DNA from: Clostridia bacterium
GTDB lineage: Bacteria; Bacillota; Clostridia; TANB77; CAG-508
NCBI GenBank assembly: GCA_017937285.1
Contig: JAGBDU010000011.1
Coordinates: forward strand, 1-60,436
Length of the DNA: 60,436 nucleotides
Direction of reading: 5' to 3'
The position numbers were made by a program, and so were the translations under genes. This document shows positions 1-8,602 of the stretch, piece after piece. The notes beneath the pieces were generated by a model, which saw only the letters and a list, made by a program, of their open reading frames with translations, was not told where the DNA came from and did no database searches. How positions within the stretch are numbered: the first letter of the stretch is position 1; each line of letters starts with the position of its first letter.

Positions 1-1
1 T

Positions 2-262
2 AATAATAGTAATAATAGTAATAATAATCAAAGTGATTCTGAAAATGATGTGAGTACAAACCAAGGAGATAAAGAAAATATAAATTCAGATAACATAAAT
101 TCAGATAACATAAATAATAATAACAATATAGATAAAACACCAAGTAAAACACCATTTGGACAATATGGTAAGAGTAATATTATAATAATATTAATAGCAG
201 TAGTAGCAACTATAGGATTTATTGTTTATAAAAAATTAAAAAAGATTAAATTTATAAAATAG
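2..262 (+). CDS. C-terminal end of a surface/secreted protein with Asn/Ser linker and membrane anchor (5' partial)
   Basis: The frame is open back to the first bases of the window, so this is the 3' end of a longer gene; a GTG at 50 lies inside the low-complexity stretch and has no ribosome binding site. The visible part is an Asn/Ser/Asp-rich linker, then one hydrophobic segment (about NIIIILIAVVATIGFIVY) and a Lys-rich tail ending KKIKFIK. Linker, membrane helix and basic tail are typical of the C-terminus of a Gram-positive cell-surface protein held by a transmembrane anchor; there is no LPxTG motif. The function of the missing ectodomain cannot be judged. Confidence 0.6.
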   Translation, partial: NNSNNSNNNQSDSENDVSTNQGDKENINSDNINSDNINNNNNIDKTPSKTPFGQYGKSNIIIILIAVVATIGFIVYKKLKKIKFIK

Positions 263-376
263 TAATATACTTCATATCATAAGGCAGATATATGAAAGTT
301 ATTGTAGAAATATTTTATATATGGTATAACAATTAGAGCATGAAGTTGTAAGTATTGTTTTTTTGAGGAGGTTGTT

Positions 377-1105
377 ATGGAGAAAAAAGAATTTTTAAAT
401 GAGGAGTCTTATTTAAAAACTAAAAAGAAGATTTCAAGAATTGCTTTAGTGATTTTTATAGTTGGTTTGATGGTAGGAAGTGGGTTTATAGTATTTGGAA
501 TAGTTAAAACCAATGAAATAAAAAAAATAAATGTGCCAAAAATACAGCAAATAGAGCAAAAATATGCAGCGAAATCTTCTGAAGCAGATCAAATTCGAAA
601 TGATATGATTCAGATAGAAGAGAAGGTTGATACTATAAAATATGAGATTGATAAACTAAGGATTGAACAAAGAAAGATTTTCAATGAGGATAATGGGTTT
701 AGTGACAGATATTATTCAAAAGAAACAGAAATTAATAAAAAAAATAACGAAATATCAAATTTGAATAAAACACGTTCAGATTATCAAGAGAAGTTGTGGG
801 ATATTGAAAGGAAGTATAAAGAGTCAAACAAGAACAATGAAATACATGAATTAAATAAAACAACAGAAAAGTATGCATTTTTATATATACCTGGTATTTT
901 TATAATATTTATTTCATTAACAATATCTGCTTCAATATATATGATTACGAAGCAAAGAGAGATTATGGCTTTCCAAGCACAACAAATTAGACCTATTGCT
1001 GAAGAGGGAATTGAAAAAATGGCTCCTTCAGAGGCAAAAGCAGCTAAAATAATTGTAAAGGAAATTTCAAGAGGGATAAAAGAAGAAAATAATGATGATA
1101 AATAG
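377..1105 (+). CDS. Membrane protein with two TM helices around a coiled coil, unknown function
   Basis: 242 aa starting at an ATG preceded by a good GAGGAGG site (364-370). A hydrophobic segment near residues 20-47 is followed by about 110 charged, heptad-like residues (probable coiled coil, extracytoplasmic if the N-terminus is inside) and a second membrane helix near 168-190. The cytoplasmic tail is rich in Ala, Lys and Glu. I do not recognise the family. It is followed by a strong terminator (1210-1246), so it appears to be transcribed alone or at the end of a unit with the upstream surface-protein gene. Confidence 0.6.
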   Translation: MEKKEFLNEESYLKTKKKISRIALVIFIVGLMVGSGFIVFGIVKTNEIKKINVPKIQQIEQKYAAKSSEADQIRNDMIQIEEKVDTIKYEIDKLRIEQRKIFNEDNGFSDRYYSKETEINKKNNEISNLNKTRSDYQEKLWDIERKYKESNKNNEIHELNKTTEKYAFLYIPGIFIIFISLTISASIYMITKQREIMAFQAQQIRPIAEEGIEKMAPSEAKAAKIIVKEISRGIKEENNDDK

Positions 1106-1165
1106 TTTTTTCGTATAGTTTTGTAGATTAAAAGAGATTATCTTTTATGTGAATATTGCAATAAG

Positions 1166-1257
1166 GTAAAAGAACAAAAGTTTCTAAAAATTAATTAAAT
1201 ATAAACTATAAGGAGTATTTGTACAAAAGCAAGTACTTCTTTTTTCGCGCAAAGAAA
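1166..1257 (+). repeat. Copy 1 of a ~92-nt direct repeat that includes a terminator
   Basis: Nearly identical to 4522-4612, differing at a few positions and by one base in length. The repeat starts upstream of the hairpin (GTAAAAGAACAAAAGTTTC) and ends just after the T-tract (GCAAAGAAA). Each copy sits 3' of a gene; flanking sequence is unrelated. Confidence 0.85.
1210..1246 (+). terminator. Rho-independent terminator (repeat copy 1)
   Basis: A 12-bp stem (AAGGAGTATTTG pairing with CAAGTACTTCTT, with two G-U pairs), an 8-nt loop and a T-tract. It ends transcription of the membrane protein gene upstream. Confidence 0.8.
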
Positions 1258-1568
1258 ATTGATAAAATATTTTTTAAAAGTAAAAATAAATTTGGAAAAG
1301 AAAAATTTTTATTAAAAATTTAAAAAGATTGTCAAAGTAAAGCTTTGCTTATTTAATGCTTTTTTCGGTTGTAATGTCTGTGATTGAATATTTTTGAGGA
1401 GTTGCAAATAATAAAATGTATGGTATAATTTGATTAAATTGAGAAAAGTGATAAATAATGACACAGATACAGATTGATAAAGTTTAAAAGAAGAAGCACA
1501 AATTGTAGTATGCTAAGATATAAAAGTACATAAATTAGAAGAAAACCAAAGAGAAGGAGTAAGTTTAG
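1258..1568. other. Intergenic region, no gene seen
   Basis: About 310 bases of AT-rich sequence between the duplicated terminator and the next gene. I see no convincing open frame or RNA structure. A possible -10 (TATAAT-like, TGGTATAATTTG near 1421-1432) could drive the downstream gene, but no good -35 accompanies it. Confidence 0.4.
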
Positions 1569-2030
1569 ATGGAGAATAATTATCCTAAAGCCTATAAAGA
1601 AGTAATAGAAATATTAAAATATGTACCAAAAGAAAGTGTTGATAAAATACCACAAACAATGATTGATGTATTTAATGCTAAATTGGATAATACTTATAAT
1701 TTTTCGATTGATATAAATAAAAGTTTTGAAGAACAAGAATTATTAGAAGAAACAAAAGCAATATTAGCTAATATATTTAGAGATTATTGGGCTACACCAT
1801 ATCAAAAAGAAAGAATACAAGCTAAAGAAAGATATGATAGAGAAAAAATCGAAGAAGAAAAACGTGCAAAATACAATAGTGATATTTTTAAAACAAAAGA
1901 AATCAATAAAACAGAAAATGATAATTCAAAATATGCTATAAATAATAGCGACTTGCCTATTGAAGTGAAAAAAGAAAATTTTTATAAAAAAATAATTAAC
2001 TTTTTCAAAAAAATATTTAATTTGAGCTAG
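1569..2030 (+). CDS. Conserved-looking hypothetical protein, 153 aa, charged with basic C-terminal helix
   Basis: Starts at an ATG with GAAGGAG upstream. It looks soluble: an N-terminal region with the phrase EILKYVPKESVDKIP, a middle rich in Glu/Arg (coiled-coil-like, around residues 85-105) and a C-terminal amphipathic KKIINFFKKIFNL helix. From memory, proteins with this N-terminal pattern recur in gut clostridia, but I know of no assigned function. It ends in two tandem in-frame TAG codons, after which the same frame stays open into the zincin fragment at 2034. Confidence 0.6.
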   Translation: MENNYPKAYKEVIEILKYVPKESVDKIPQTMIDVFNAKLDNTYNFSIDINKSFEEQELLEETKAILANIFRDYWATPYQKERIQAKERYDREKIEEEKRAKYNSDIFKTKEINKTENDNSKYAINNSDLPIEVKKENFYKKIINFFKKIFNLS

Positions 2031-2033
2031 TAG

Positions 2034-2768
2034 ATCGGAAAAGCAACTATTGATACTCATACTACAAAAAAGAGTAACGCCCAAAAGCAAGTTACAAGCG
2101 ATGGACCTACATACATAGATAGTGATGGAAAAACAAAATGTGCAGTTGTATTGTTTGACAATAGACAGAACTTTGTAAATAGTGCAGGAATTAGCTATAC
2201 ATTAAGCGGAATAGATTTGCATGATTTATCAGATATTAGAGGAACAATATTTCATGAATGGACACATGTTATGGAAAAAAGTATCTTACAAGCATCGGAA
2301 TTGACAAGTGATGATATTGTTCATATTGATGGCGATTCTAAATATATTAATGCAATGGTGGATAATAGTCAATCAATGCAAGATTTCGGAAATTATATTG
2401 CAAATGTAAATAATCTGATTAGCAGTAATGCCACAATTACTTTTAATGGAATATCTACAATTGAAATAAATCAAAATAAAAATCCACATAATAGAATAAT
2501 GCATAATCAAATAAGTGAAGGTGCGACAGAATATATTGCAAGGTTGGTTACAGAAATGGTTGGAGATAAGGTAATTGATCCAGATAGATATAAAACACAA
2601 GTTGATTTTGTTAGAAAAATTTTCGAAAGTCTAGGAGTTGATGAAGCATTGACTACATATTTTACAGCACCACATAAATTAATAAGTAAGTTAGAAAACA
2701 TGAAAGTAAAAGACACAGATGTATTACATTATCTAAGTGATTTTGTAGACTTTGCGATGATGAATTAA
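2034..2768 (+). pseudogene. 5'-truncated zincin-like metallopeptidase fragment (HEWTH)
   Basis: The frame is open directly from the TAGTAG stop of the preceding gene to 2768, with coding-looking sequence before any plausible start; a TTG at 2151 has no Shine-Dalgarno. Residues read GTIFHEWTHVMEKS, an HExxH zinc motif, with a glutamate-bearing helix (SEGATEYIARLV) about 95 residues later as a possible third ligand. The missing N-terminus and the shared frame suggest a deletion fused the 3' end of a larger metallopeptidase or toxin-like gene to the 153-aa gene. Expression as a separate protein from 2151 cannot be excluded. Confidence 0.55.
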
Positions 2769-2916
2769 AAATCCTTCAACAAGAATTAAGTGAGAAAAAA
2801 GTGAAATAGATTCTACTTGAAGAAAATAAGAAGATTACAAAACTATGAAAAAATGCCAACAAAATTAATGTGATAATGCATCTAAATTATAGCTTAATAA
2901 ATGGAGGTAGATTTAT

Positions 2917-3261
2917 ATGATTAAAAAAATATACAATACATTGTTAGCAATAAATATTTTAAATATTATTTATATAATAATAAGGTTTATAATAATGTTT
3001 ACAAGATTTATTACAAATAATAAGTATCCTTTAATAGAGGATATAAATTATGTAAGGATAAATTGGATTTTGATAGTATTATTGATTGAACTAATATATC
3101 TAGTTTTAAATTTGAAAAAACAAATAAGTAAAAGAAAAATAATAGTTTTATTGTTATTATTTATAATACAGACAGTAATTATGTGTTATATTCCTATATA
3201 CACTGAAGATGTTTGTGCAACTTGTAAAATGCCTGCAGAATGGAATATTTATGGTTTTTAG
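2917..3261 (+). CDS. Small integral membrane protein (about 3 TM), unknown
   Basis: 114 aa from an ATG with GGAGGT 10 bases upstream. It has hydrophobic segments near residues 5-30, 48-66 and 73-95 separated by short basic loops, and a Cys-containing tail (CATCKMP). There is no recognisable family. It lies between the truncated and the intact zincin genes, where an immunity or accessory membrane protein would fit, but this is only positional inference. Confidence 0.55.
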   Translation: MIKKIYNTLLAINILNIIYIIIRFIIMFTRFITNNKYPLIEDINYVRINWILIVLLIELIYLVLNLKKQISKRKIIVLLLLFIIQTVIMCYIPIYTEDVCATCKMPAEWNIYGF

Positions 3262-3328
3262 TAAAACAACTTACAATTAATTAAAGATAATAGTAATTTT
3301 TTTTCTATGAATGGAGGTATTTGAAATA

Positions 3329-4435
3329 ATGAATAACTCGTTAATTAAATCTCAAAAACATAAATTTATGATAATTAGAAATTATTTCATTATAAAAAAA
3401 TTAAAAAGGTTATTAAATGAAAATCCCATAAAATTTGATAATTTGGATAAAAAGAATATCGATGAAGTTATAAATAATAAAATATATAAAGTTGGTGGAA
3501 AGCCATTAAATGGCTTTAATCACACATTAAGTGCAAATAATATAGTTAATACAATTATAGATTTTTATTACTCCATTAGCAGTGAAATGGGAGATACTAT
3601 AAATAAACTTTACAATACACATAGCAGTAAAATTTTTATTGAGCCACCAAAAGATATAAGTGGAAATTCAATAAATACTAATTCAATTGCATCAGGAGGT
3701 GTTACATACAATCCAAAGAATCCAATCAAAAAGAGAATGCCTGATGGAACCGAAAAAGACATTGTTTGTGATATCGAACTGTGTCAAAATTATACAACAT
3801 ATTATACAATTGCACATGAATTTATGCATTTAATGGAGCGTGCAGGAGAAAACGAAGATGAAAAGTTGGCAGAAGTTAATACAAGATTTATAGAATTTTT
3901 ATTGGGAGAATATTTAGTTGATAAAGGAATAATTACACCACAAGATATGGATGATCATAATTGGGTAAATAATAATCAAAAACAGAGAGCTTACCAACTG
4001 AAAGATATTGATATTATAGTAGAAATGATGAAAAATCATAGCTTAACACAAAGAAATTTAATGAAAAAATTAAAACGTAGCCCAGAGCAACTAAATGGAA
4101 ATTTAAGAGGAATAATTGCTTCTATCGAAGGAGAAGAAGTAAACAGGCCAAAAAATAATCTCAGATTCATCAATGGCATGGTTGGAGCTAATAAGTTAAT
4201 CGAAATATATAATAAAGATAAGGAAAATTTTAAAAAAGTATATGGAAGAATAATGTGTAGAAAATATCAGGGGCAATTTGATTTTGAACATTTTTTTACT
4301 GATATAGAGACAAAGATATCAATTGAAAGAAAAAAGTCAAAAGTAAAAGCAAATGATATTAGTAAACAAAACCATACTCAATCTATCGAGAGTGATAAAG
4401 TAAAATTAATTAGTGATGAAGACTTAGAATTGTAA
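3329..4435 (+). CDS. Zincin-like (HExxH) putative metallopeptidase, 368 aa
   Basis: Start chosen at the ATG at 3329 because GGAGG at 3314-3318 sits 10 bases upstream; the in-frame ATG at 3311 overlaps that site. The motif IAHEFMHLMERAG (about residues 160-173) is a classic HExxH zinc-binding helix, and the following ENEDEKLAEVNTRFIEF helix supplies Glu residues that could be the third ligand. There is no signal peptide, and the C-terminus is Lys-rich and hydrophilic. The family is not recognised. The broken HEWTH gene just upstream, together with the lack of a secretion signal, would fit a toxin or effector locus, but nothing proves it. A strong terminator (4566-4600) follows. Confidence 0.6.
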   Translation: MNNSLIKSQKHKFMIIRNYFIIKKLKRLLNENPIKFDNLDKKNIDEVINNKIYKVGGKPLNGFNHTLSANNIVNTIIDFYYSISSEMGDTINKLYNTHSSKIFIEPPKDISGNSINTNSIASGGVTYNPKNPIKKRMPDGTEKDIVCDIELCQNYTTYYTIAHEFMHLMERAGENEDEKLAEVNTRFIEFLLGEYLVDKGIITPQDMDDHNWVNNNQKQRAYQLKDIDIIVEMMKNHSLTQRNLMKKLKRSPEQLNGNLRGIIASIEGEEVNRPKNNLRFINGMVGANKLIEIYNKDKENFKKVYGRIMCRKYQGQFDFEHFFTDIETKISIERKKSKVKANDISKQNHTQSIESDKVKLISDEDLEL

Positions 4436-4521
4436 TTTTATTAATGAGTAATAATCTATTTTATACGAGGAAGAAAACCATGTTTATTTTACAATATTTT
4501 TAGAAGAAATATTACAATATT

Positions 4522-4612
4522 GTAAAAGAACAAAAGTTTCTAAAATTTAATTAAATATAAACTATAAGGAGTATTTGTATAAAAGCAAGTACTTCTTTTT
4601 CGTGCAAAGAAA
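4522..4612 (+). repeat. Copy 2 of the ~92-nt terminator-containing direct repeat
   Basis: Matches 1166-1257 almost base for base, then diverges. Because the copy includes about 44 bases upstream of the hairpin, this is a true segmental duplication rather than two independent terminators. Confidence 0.85.
4566..4600 (+). terminator. Rho-independent terminator (repeat copy 2)
   Basis: Same 12-bp stem as 1210-1246 with one loop change and a T-tract. It terminates the zincin gene. Confidence 0.8.
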
Positions 4613-5012
4613 GGGGGATTGCCTATTGATAAAAAATGAAGTTATGTACAAAATAAAAACTTTAACACAAGTAAAAGTGCCTTTTACAGACGAAAAAATA
4701 GAAAAAATGCGAGAGTAATATAAGTGGAAGATCATTAAAAAAATTTGATTAAATAATAATGGATTTAAATAGGATTTACTATTTTTAAAGTTATTGATAA
4801 TATGTGAAAATATAGTAAAATAATTATAAATGGTGGAAAAATAGGGAGGAACATAAAAATAACTGAAATAAAACAAGATATACCAGAGGAATTATGTATA
4901 AAAGAGAGTGTTGATTTAAAGAAAAAATTAAATGAAAGAATAATATAATTTACTCAAAATAAGTATAATTAAATCACTTCTACAAAAAATATTAATTGTA
5001 GGGGGGATTTAA
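4613..5012 (+). other. Gene-poor stretch with two possible decayed mini-ORFs
   Basis: Two short frames look like coding remnants. At 4626-4718 a TTG frame of 30 aa (ending TDEKIEKMRE) has AAGGGGG 8 bases upstream. At 4853-4948 a frame reading KITEIKQDIPEELCIK follows GGGAGG but begins with ATA where ATG would be expected. Both could be fragments of lost genes. No other feature is visible. Confidence 0.3.
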
Positions 5013-5276
5013 TTGTTTATTCCAGAAAAAATATATTATGAACAAGTAATTGAAAATTATGAATTAGGGAAGGAATTATTAGAAAAATATAAAGATGTTC
5101 ATAAAGTGATAATTGATAATCACAATAATATTGAAGAAATGAGAAAAAAAGAAAATTCAGAATTTCCGAAAATGAAAAGGAATTTAATTATTGGAACAAG
5201 AAAAACACATAAATATGTTCCAAATTTTAAAGTATCAAATTTCTTGGTACCATATGAGATAATATATTTTTCATAA
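5013..5276 (+). pseudogene. splB: Truncated spore photoproduct lyase (N-terminal fragment)
   Basis: 87 aa from a TTG with AGGGGGG upstream. The pattern FIPEKIYYEQ..NYELGKELLEKYKD, then NLIIGTRKTHKY and VSNFLVPYEI, matches the N-terminus of spore photoproduct lyase (SplB), the radical SAM enzyme that directly reverses the spore-specific thymine dimer. The family is about 340 residues; here the frame ends just before the CxxxCxxC cluster motif that normally follows the (A/V)P(F/Y)A segment. No later part of the protein is seen in the next bases. The ribosome binding site and start remain intact, so the break is probably a deletion of the 3' three quarters. Confidence 0.7.
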
Positions 5277-5329
5277 ATTATTAGGGCATATAAAATAGGG
5301 GAAAAAATATAAGTATATTAAAATAAAAG

Positions 5330-5359
5330 AAGGCACATGGTTTATAAGCCATGTGCCTT
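5330..5359 (-). terminator. Hairpin terminator for the minus-strand gene
   Basis: An 11-bp perfect stem (AAGGCACATGG / CCATGTGCCTT) with a 6-8 nt loop. On the minus strand it is followed by a T-rich tract (CTTTTATTTTAATA), fitting termination of the 5382-5633 gene. Confidence 0.7.
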
Positions 5360-5381
5360 AATGCAGCAGATAGGATAACGA

Positions 5382-5633
5382 TTAAGCTCTGTCGCCACCG
5401 TACTTGTTCATAATTGCCGCAATGGAGTCTTTTGCAACAAGATCATAAATAAGTGAGCCTGTTGTCTGAACAAACAGGTAATAGCACGGTTCTGAGCCGT
5501 TAGTCGTATTGAGGATGCTTGTAGTTAAATGCCGGAATTTTGATGAACCGGATAACTCCTTTAAAGCATCATCTCGTTTTGCCTCCGACGTAAAGGCAAA
5601 TCGAATCTTTTTTGACATCGTTCGCTGTTGCAT
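5382..5633 (-). CDS. Small hypothetical protein (83 aa), atypical base composition
   Basis: Start chosen at the ATG at 5633, with GGAGG 8 bases upstream; a TTG five codons earlier overlaps that site. The protein is basic at its N-terminus (QQRTMSKKIRFAFTSEAKR), mixed alpha/beta, with no membrane helix and one Cys. I do not recognise it. Its codons (GCC, CGG, CTG, GGC) are clearly more GC-rich than the neighbours, so recent transfer is likely. It sits between the splB fragment and nrdG, on the same strand as nrdDG but beyond their end. Confidence 0.55.
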   Translation of the reverse strand: MQQRTMSKKIRFAFTSEAKRDDALKELSGSSKFRHLTTSILNTTNGSEPCYYLFVQTTGSLIYDLVAKDSIAAIMNKYGGDRA

Positions 5634-5777
5634 TTTTTTGTCCTCCAATAATAAATATTTTCGCCTCCGCGAATTGGGAATGAACGAATTGTACCATGAA
5701 GCAGTAATAAAGTCAATACAAAAAACAGAAAATTCGACAAAACAGCCATTTTTTGTTACAATTCAAAGTTATTTTTT

Positions 5778-6302
5778 TTATGCGAGTTTAAATTCTACAA
5801 CATGTTTTTCTTTCAAAGATTCTTTAACATCAATTATTCTTTGGTTAGAAGAACCTCTAAAACGTAATTTTAAATCTTTTTTATCTTGTTCAAATTTACC
5901 ATCAACTACGACATCAAGATATTTTAATAATTCACTAGAAGTTTCATTTTCTTTAGCCATTTTACCAACAACATCTTTTTCAAAATCAAATCCAGTATAA
6001 CACCAGATATTTTTATCAGGAAATTTTTCTTTAACTTTTTTTACCAAAGGAAGTAATCCTTCCTGATTTTGTGGCTCTAAAGGCTCTCCTCCAAGAAGAG
6101 ATAAACCAGAAATATAGTCGTGATCTAAATAATTAATAACTTTATCTATTTCGTGTTCAGTAAATTTATTGCCATAATTAAAATCCCATGCGCATTGGTT
6201 AAAACAACCTTTACAATGATGATTGCATCCGCTAACAAAAACGGAAACTCTAACTCCTTCACCATTTGCAACATCAACTCTTTTTATATCTGCATAATTC
6301 AT
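5778..6302 (-). CDS. nrdG: Anaerobic ribonucleoside-triphosphate reductase activating protein
   Basis: 174 aa, the usual NrdG length. It is the radical SAM activase that abstracts hydrogen from the C-terminal glycine of NrdD, using S-adenosylmethionine and a 4Fe-4S cluster. The cluster ligands are visible as C26-x3-C30-x2-C33 (SGCNHHCKGCFN), followed by the GGEP-type motif (LLGGEPLEPQN). It lies downstream of nrdD on the minus strand and is probably co-transcribed, but a 143-nt palindromic repeat (6324-6466) sits between the two and could affect mRNA stability or the ratio of the two proteins. Confidence 0.95.
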   Translation of the reverse strand: MNYADIKRVDVANGEGVRVSVFVSGCNHHCKGCFNQCAWDFNYGNKFTEHEIDKVINYLDHDYISGLSLLGGEPLEPQNQEGLLPLVKKVKEKFPDKNIWCYTGFDFEKDVVGKMAKENETSSELLKYLDVVVDGKFEQDKKDLKLRFRGSSNQRIIDVKESLKEKHVVEFKLA

Positions 6303-6323
6303 TTGTAGCTCTTCCTTTCTCGT

Positions 6324-6466
6324 GTGGAAAAGGGGACGGTTCTGATTTCCCAGAATTGGGAATTTGGGACACCCTCAAAATTTGCATAAATAAATTTATT
6401 AATTACTATTTCAGAGAGTGTCCCAAATTCCCAATTCTGGGAAATCAGAACCGTCCCCTTTTCCAC
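6324..6466. repeat. Family A palindromic element, complete (53-nt arms)
   Basis: The left arm 6324-6376 and right arm 6414-6466 are inverted copies with one mismatch; both carry GGGGACGGTTCT and AATTTGGGACA-type blocks. The 37-nt AT-rich centre is unique. The element occupies nearly all of the nrdD-nrdG gap. Copies with the same arm length are at 11492-11633 and 27664-27833. Confidence 0.9.
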
Positions 6467-6475
6467 AGCTATAAA

Positions 6476-8602
6476 TTATAAATGAAGTACTCTTTGTTTA
6501 ATTTCTTTTGTCTTTCCAGCATTCCAAAAATTTTCACCTAAGTATCCACAAGTTCTACGAACAACTGTCATTTTTGAATGGTCTTTGTTACCACAGTTAG
6601 GGCATTCCCATTCATTATCATCATTTATTGTAATTTCACCATCAAAACCACATACATGGCAAAAATCTGATTTTGTATTAAATTCGGCATATTGAATATT
6701 GTCATATATGAATTTAACAACTTCTTCAAGTGCAGTAACATTATTTTGCATATTTGGTATTTCAACATAAGATATAGAGCCACCTGAAGATATTTTTTGA
6801 AATTCACTTTCAAATGATAATTTATCAAATGCATCGATTTTTTCTCTAACATCTACATGATATGAGTTTGTATAATATCCTTTATCTGTAATATCTTTTA
6901 TAGTTCCAAATCTTTCTTTATCGATTCTTGCAAATTTATAGCATAAGCTTTCTGCAGGAGTACCATATAAAGCAAATCCAATATTTGTTTCTTTTTTCCA
7001 TCTATCTGTTGTTTCTCTTAAATGATTCATAACTCTTAAAGCAAAATCATGTCCAATTGGATCGGTATGAGATAATCCTGTCATTAATTTTGTCATTTCG
7101 TATATTCCAATATAGCCAAGTGACATTGTTGAATATCCACCATATAATAATTTATCAATTTTTTCACCTTTTTTTAATCTAGCTATAGCTCCATATTGCC
7201 AGTGGATTGGACTTATATCAGATGCAGTACCAAGTAGGGCATAGTGTCTACACATTAAGGCTTCTTTACAAAGCTCTAATCTTTCATCTAACAATTTCCA
7301 GAATATATCTTCATCACCATCTGCAATTATAGCAATTTGAGGTAAGTTAATGCTTACAACACCTTGATTGAATCTACCTTCAAATTTATAGTTTCCATTT
7401 TCATCTTTCCAAGGAGATAAGAAACTTCTGCAACCCATTGGGCTAAATACATTACCTTCATAATTTTCACGCATTTTTTTTGCTGAAATATAGTCAGGAT
7501 ACATTCTTCTTGAAGAGCATCTAACAGCAAGTTTTGTTAAATAATCATATTCGCCACCTTTTAAACAATTAAATTCATCTAATACATATACTAATTTAGG
7601 AAATGCAGGTGTTACATAAACTCCAGCTTCATTTTTTATACCTTCATATCTTTGTCTTAGAACTTCTTCAATAATTAAAGCATTTTCTTTTATGTATGGA
7701 TCATCTGGCTCTAAATGTAAAAATAATGTTACAAAAGGAGATTGACCATTTGTTGTCATTAAAGTATTTATTTGATATTGGATAGTTTGAACTCCAGCTT
7801 TTAGTTCAGCCTTTAATCTAGTTTGAACTAAATCTTCTATTATATCATTACTTAATTTATCTTTATATTTTTCTTCAAGTTCTTCTTTAAATTTTATATA
7901 GCTTTTTCTTAGGTATTTTCCTAAATGTTTTAAATCAACAGATTGACCGCCATATTGATTACTTGCAACAGCTGCAATAATTTGAGTTGTTACAGTACAT
8001 GCAACTTGGAAACTTTTTGGGCTTTCAATCATTTTTCCATTCATAACAGTTCCATTATCTAACATATCTGCTATATTAATTAAACAGCAGTTAAATATTG
8101 GTTGAACAAAATAGTCAGAATCATGAAAATGTAAAATTCCTTCTTCATTTGCTTTTGAAATTTTTTCTGGTAATAATAATCTTTTTGTTAAATCTCTTGA
8201 TACTTCACCTGCTATGTAATCTCTTTGTGTAGAAGCAAGCATTGTATTTTTATTAGAATTTTCTTCTGCAAGTTCTTTATTCTCGTTTCTAATAATACCT
8301 AAAATTGTTTCGTCTGTAGTGTTTTGTTTTCTAATAAGAGCTCTTGTATATCTATATACAATGTATTTTTTTGCAAGTTCATATTTTTCTATTTCCATTA
8401 ATTTTTCTTCAATTATATCTTGAATATCTTCAACAAGCATTCTTTTTTTGTCTAGATCTTCTATGTAATTAATGATATTTTTAATATCTTCCTTACTAGC
8501 TTTTTGTCTTCCTCTAACATCTTCGTTAGCTTTTTCAATTGCTACCATAATTTTTTGTCTATCATAGTCTACTATTCTTCCATCTCTTTTGATTATTTTC
8601 AT
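6476..8602 (-). CDS. nrdD: Anaerobic (class III) ribonucleoside-triphosphate reductase
   Basis: 708 aa. Start set at the ATG at 8602 because GGAGGT precedes it by 10 bases; upstream in-frame codons contain that site. It reduces NTPs to dNTPs by glycyl-radical chemistry under anoxia. An ATP-cone domain occupies about residues 1-90 (MKIIKRDGRIVDYDRQK). Near the C-terminus lie a four-cysteine zinc site (CHVCGF and CPNCG) and the glycyl radical loop RRTCGYLG with the radical glycine at about residue 686. It works with NrdG downstream, and a Crp/Fnr regulator is divergently encoded. Confidence 0.97.
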   Translation of the reverse strand: MKIIKRDGRIVDYDRQKIMVAIEKANEDVRGRQKASKEDIKNIINYIEDLDKKRMLVEDIQDIIEEKLMEIEKYELAKKYIVYRYTRALIRKQNTTDETILGIIRNENKELAEENSNKNTMLASTQRDYIAGEVSRDLTKRLLLPEKISKANEEGILHFHDSDYFVQPIFNCCLINIADMLDNGTVMNGKMIESPKSFQVACTVTTQIIAAVASNQYGGQSVDLKHLGKYLRKSYIKFKEELEEKYKDKLSNDIIEDLVQTRLKAELKAGVQTIQYQINTLMTTNGQSPFVTLFLHLEPDDPYIKENALIIEEVLRQRYEGIKNEAGVYVTPAFPKLVYVLDEFNCLKGGEYDYLTKLAVRCSSRRMYPDYISAKKMRENYEGNVFSPMGCRSFLSPWKDENGNYKFEGRFNQGVVSINLPQIAIIADGDEDIFWKLLDERLELCKEALMCRHYALLGTASDISPIHWQYGAIARLKKGEKIDKLLYGGYSTMSLGYIGIYEMTKLMTGLSHTDPIGHDFALRVMNHLRETTDRWKKETNIGFALYGTPAESLCYKFARIDKERFGTIKDITDKGYYTNSYHVDVREKIDAFDKLSFESEFQKISSGGSISYVEIPNMQNNVTALEEVVKFIYDNIQYAEFNTKSDFCHVCGFDGEITINDDNEWECPNCGNKDHSKMTVVRRTCGYLGENFWNAGKTKEIKQRVLHL

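Noticed and set aside
2032..2045. Sequence AGATCGGAAAAGC resembling the start of a common sequencing adapter
   Set aside because: One mismatch in 13 and the following bases do not match; the flanking frame is continuous. Probably chance, although a read check at this gene junction would settle it.
5509..6000. 163-aa plus-strand frame over the 5382 gene and nrdG
   Set aside because: It is antisense to two well-supported minus-strand genes and has no ribosome site.
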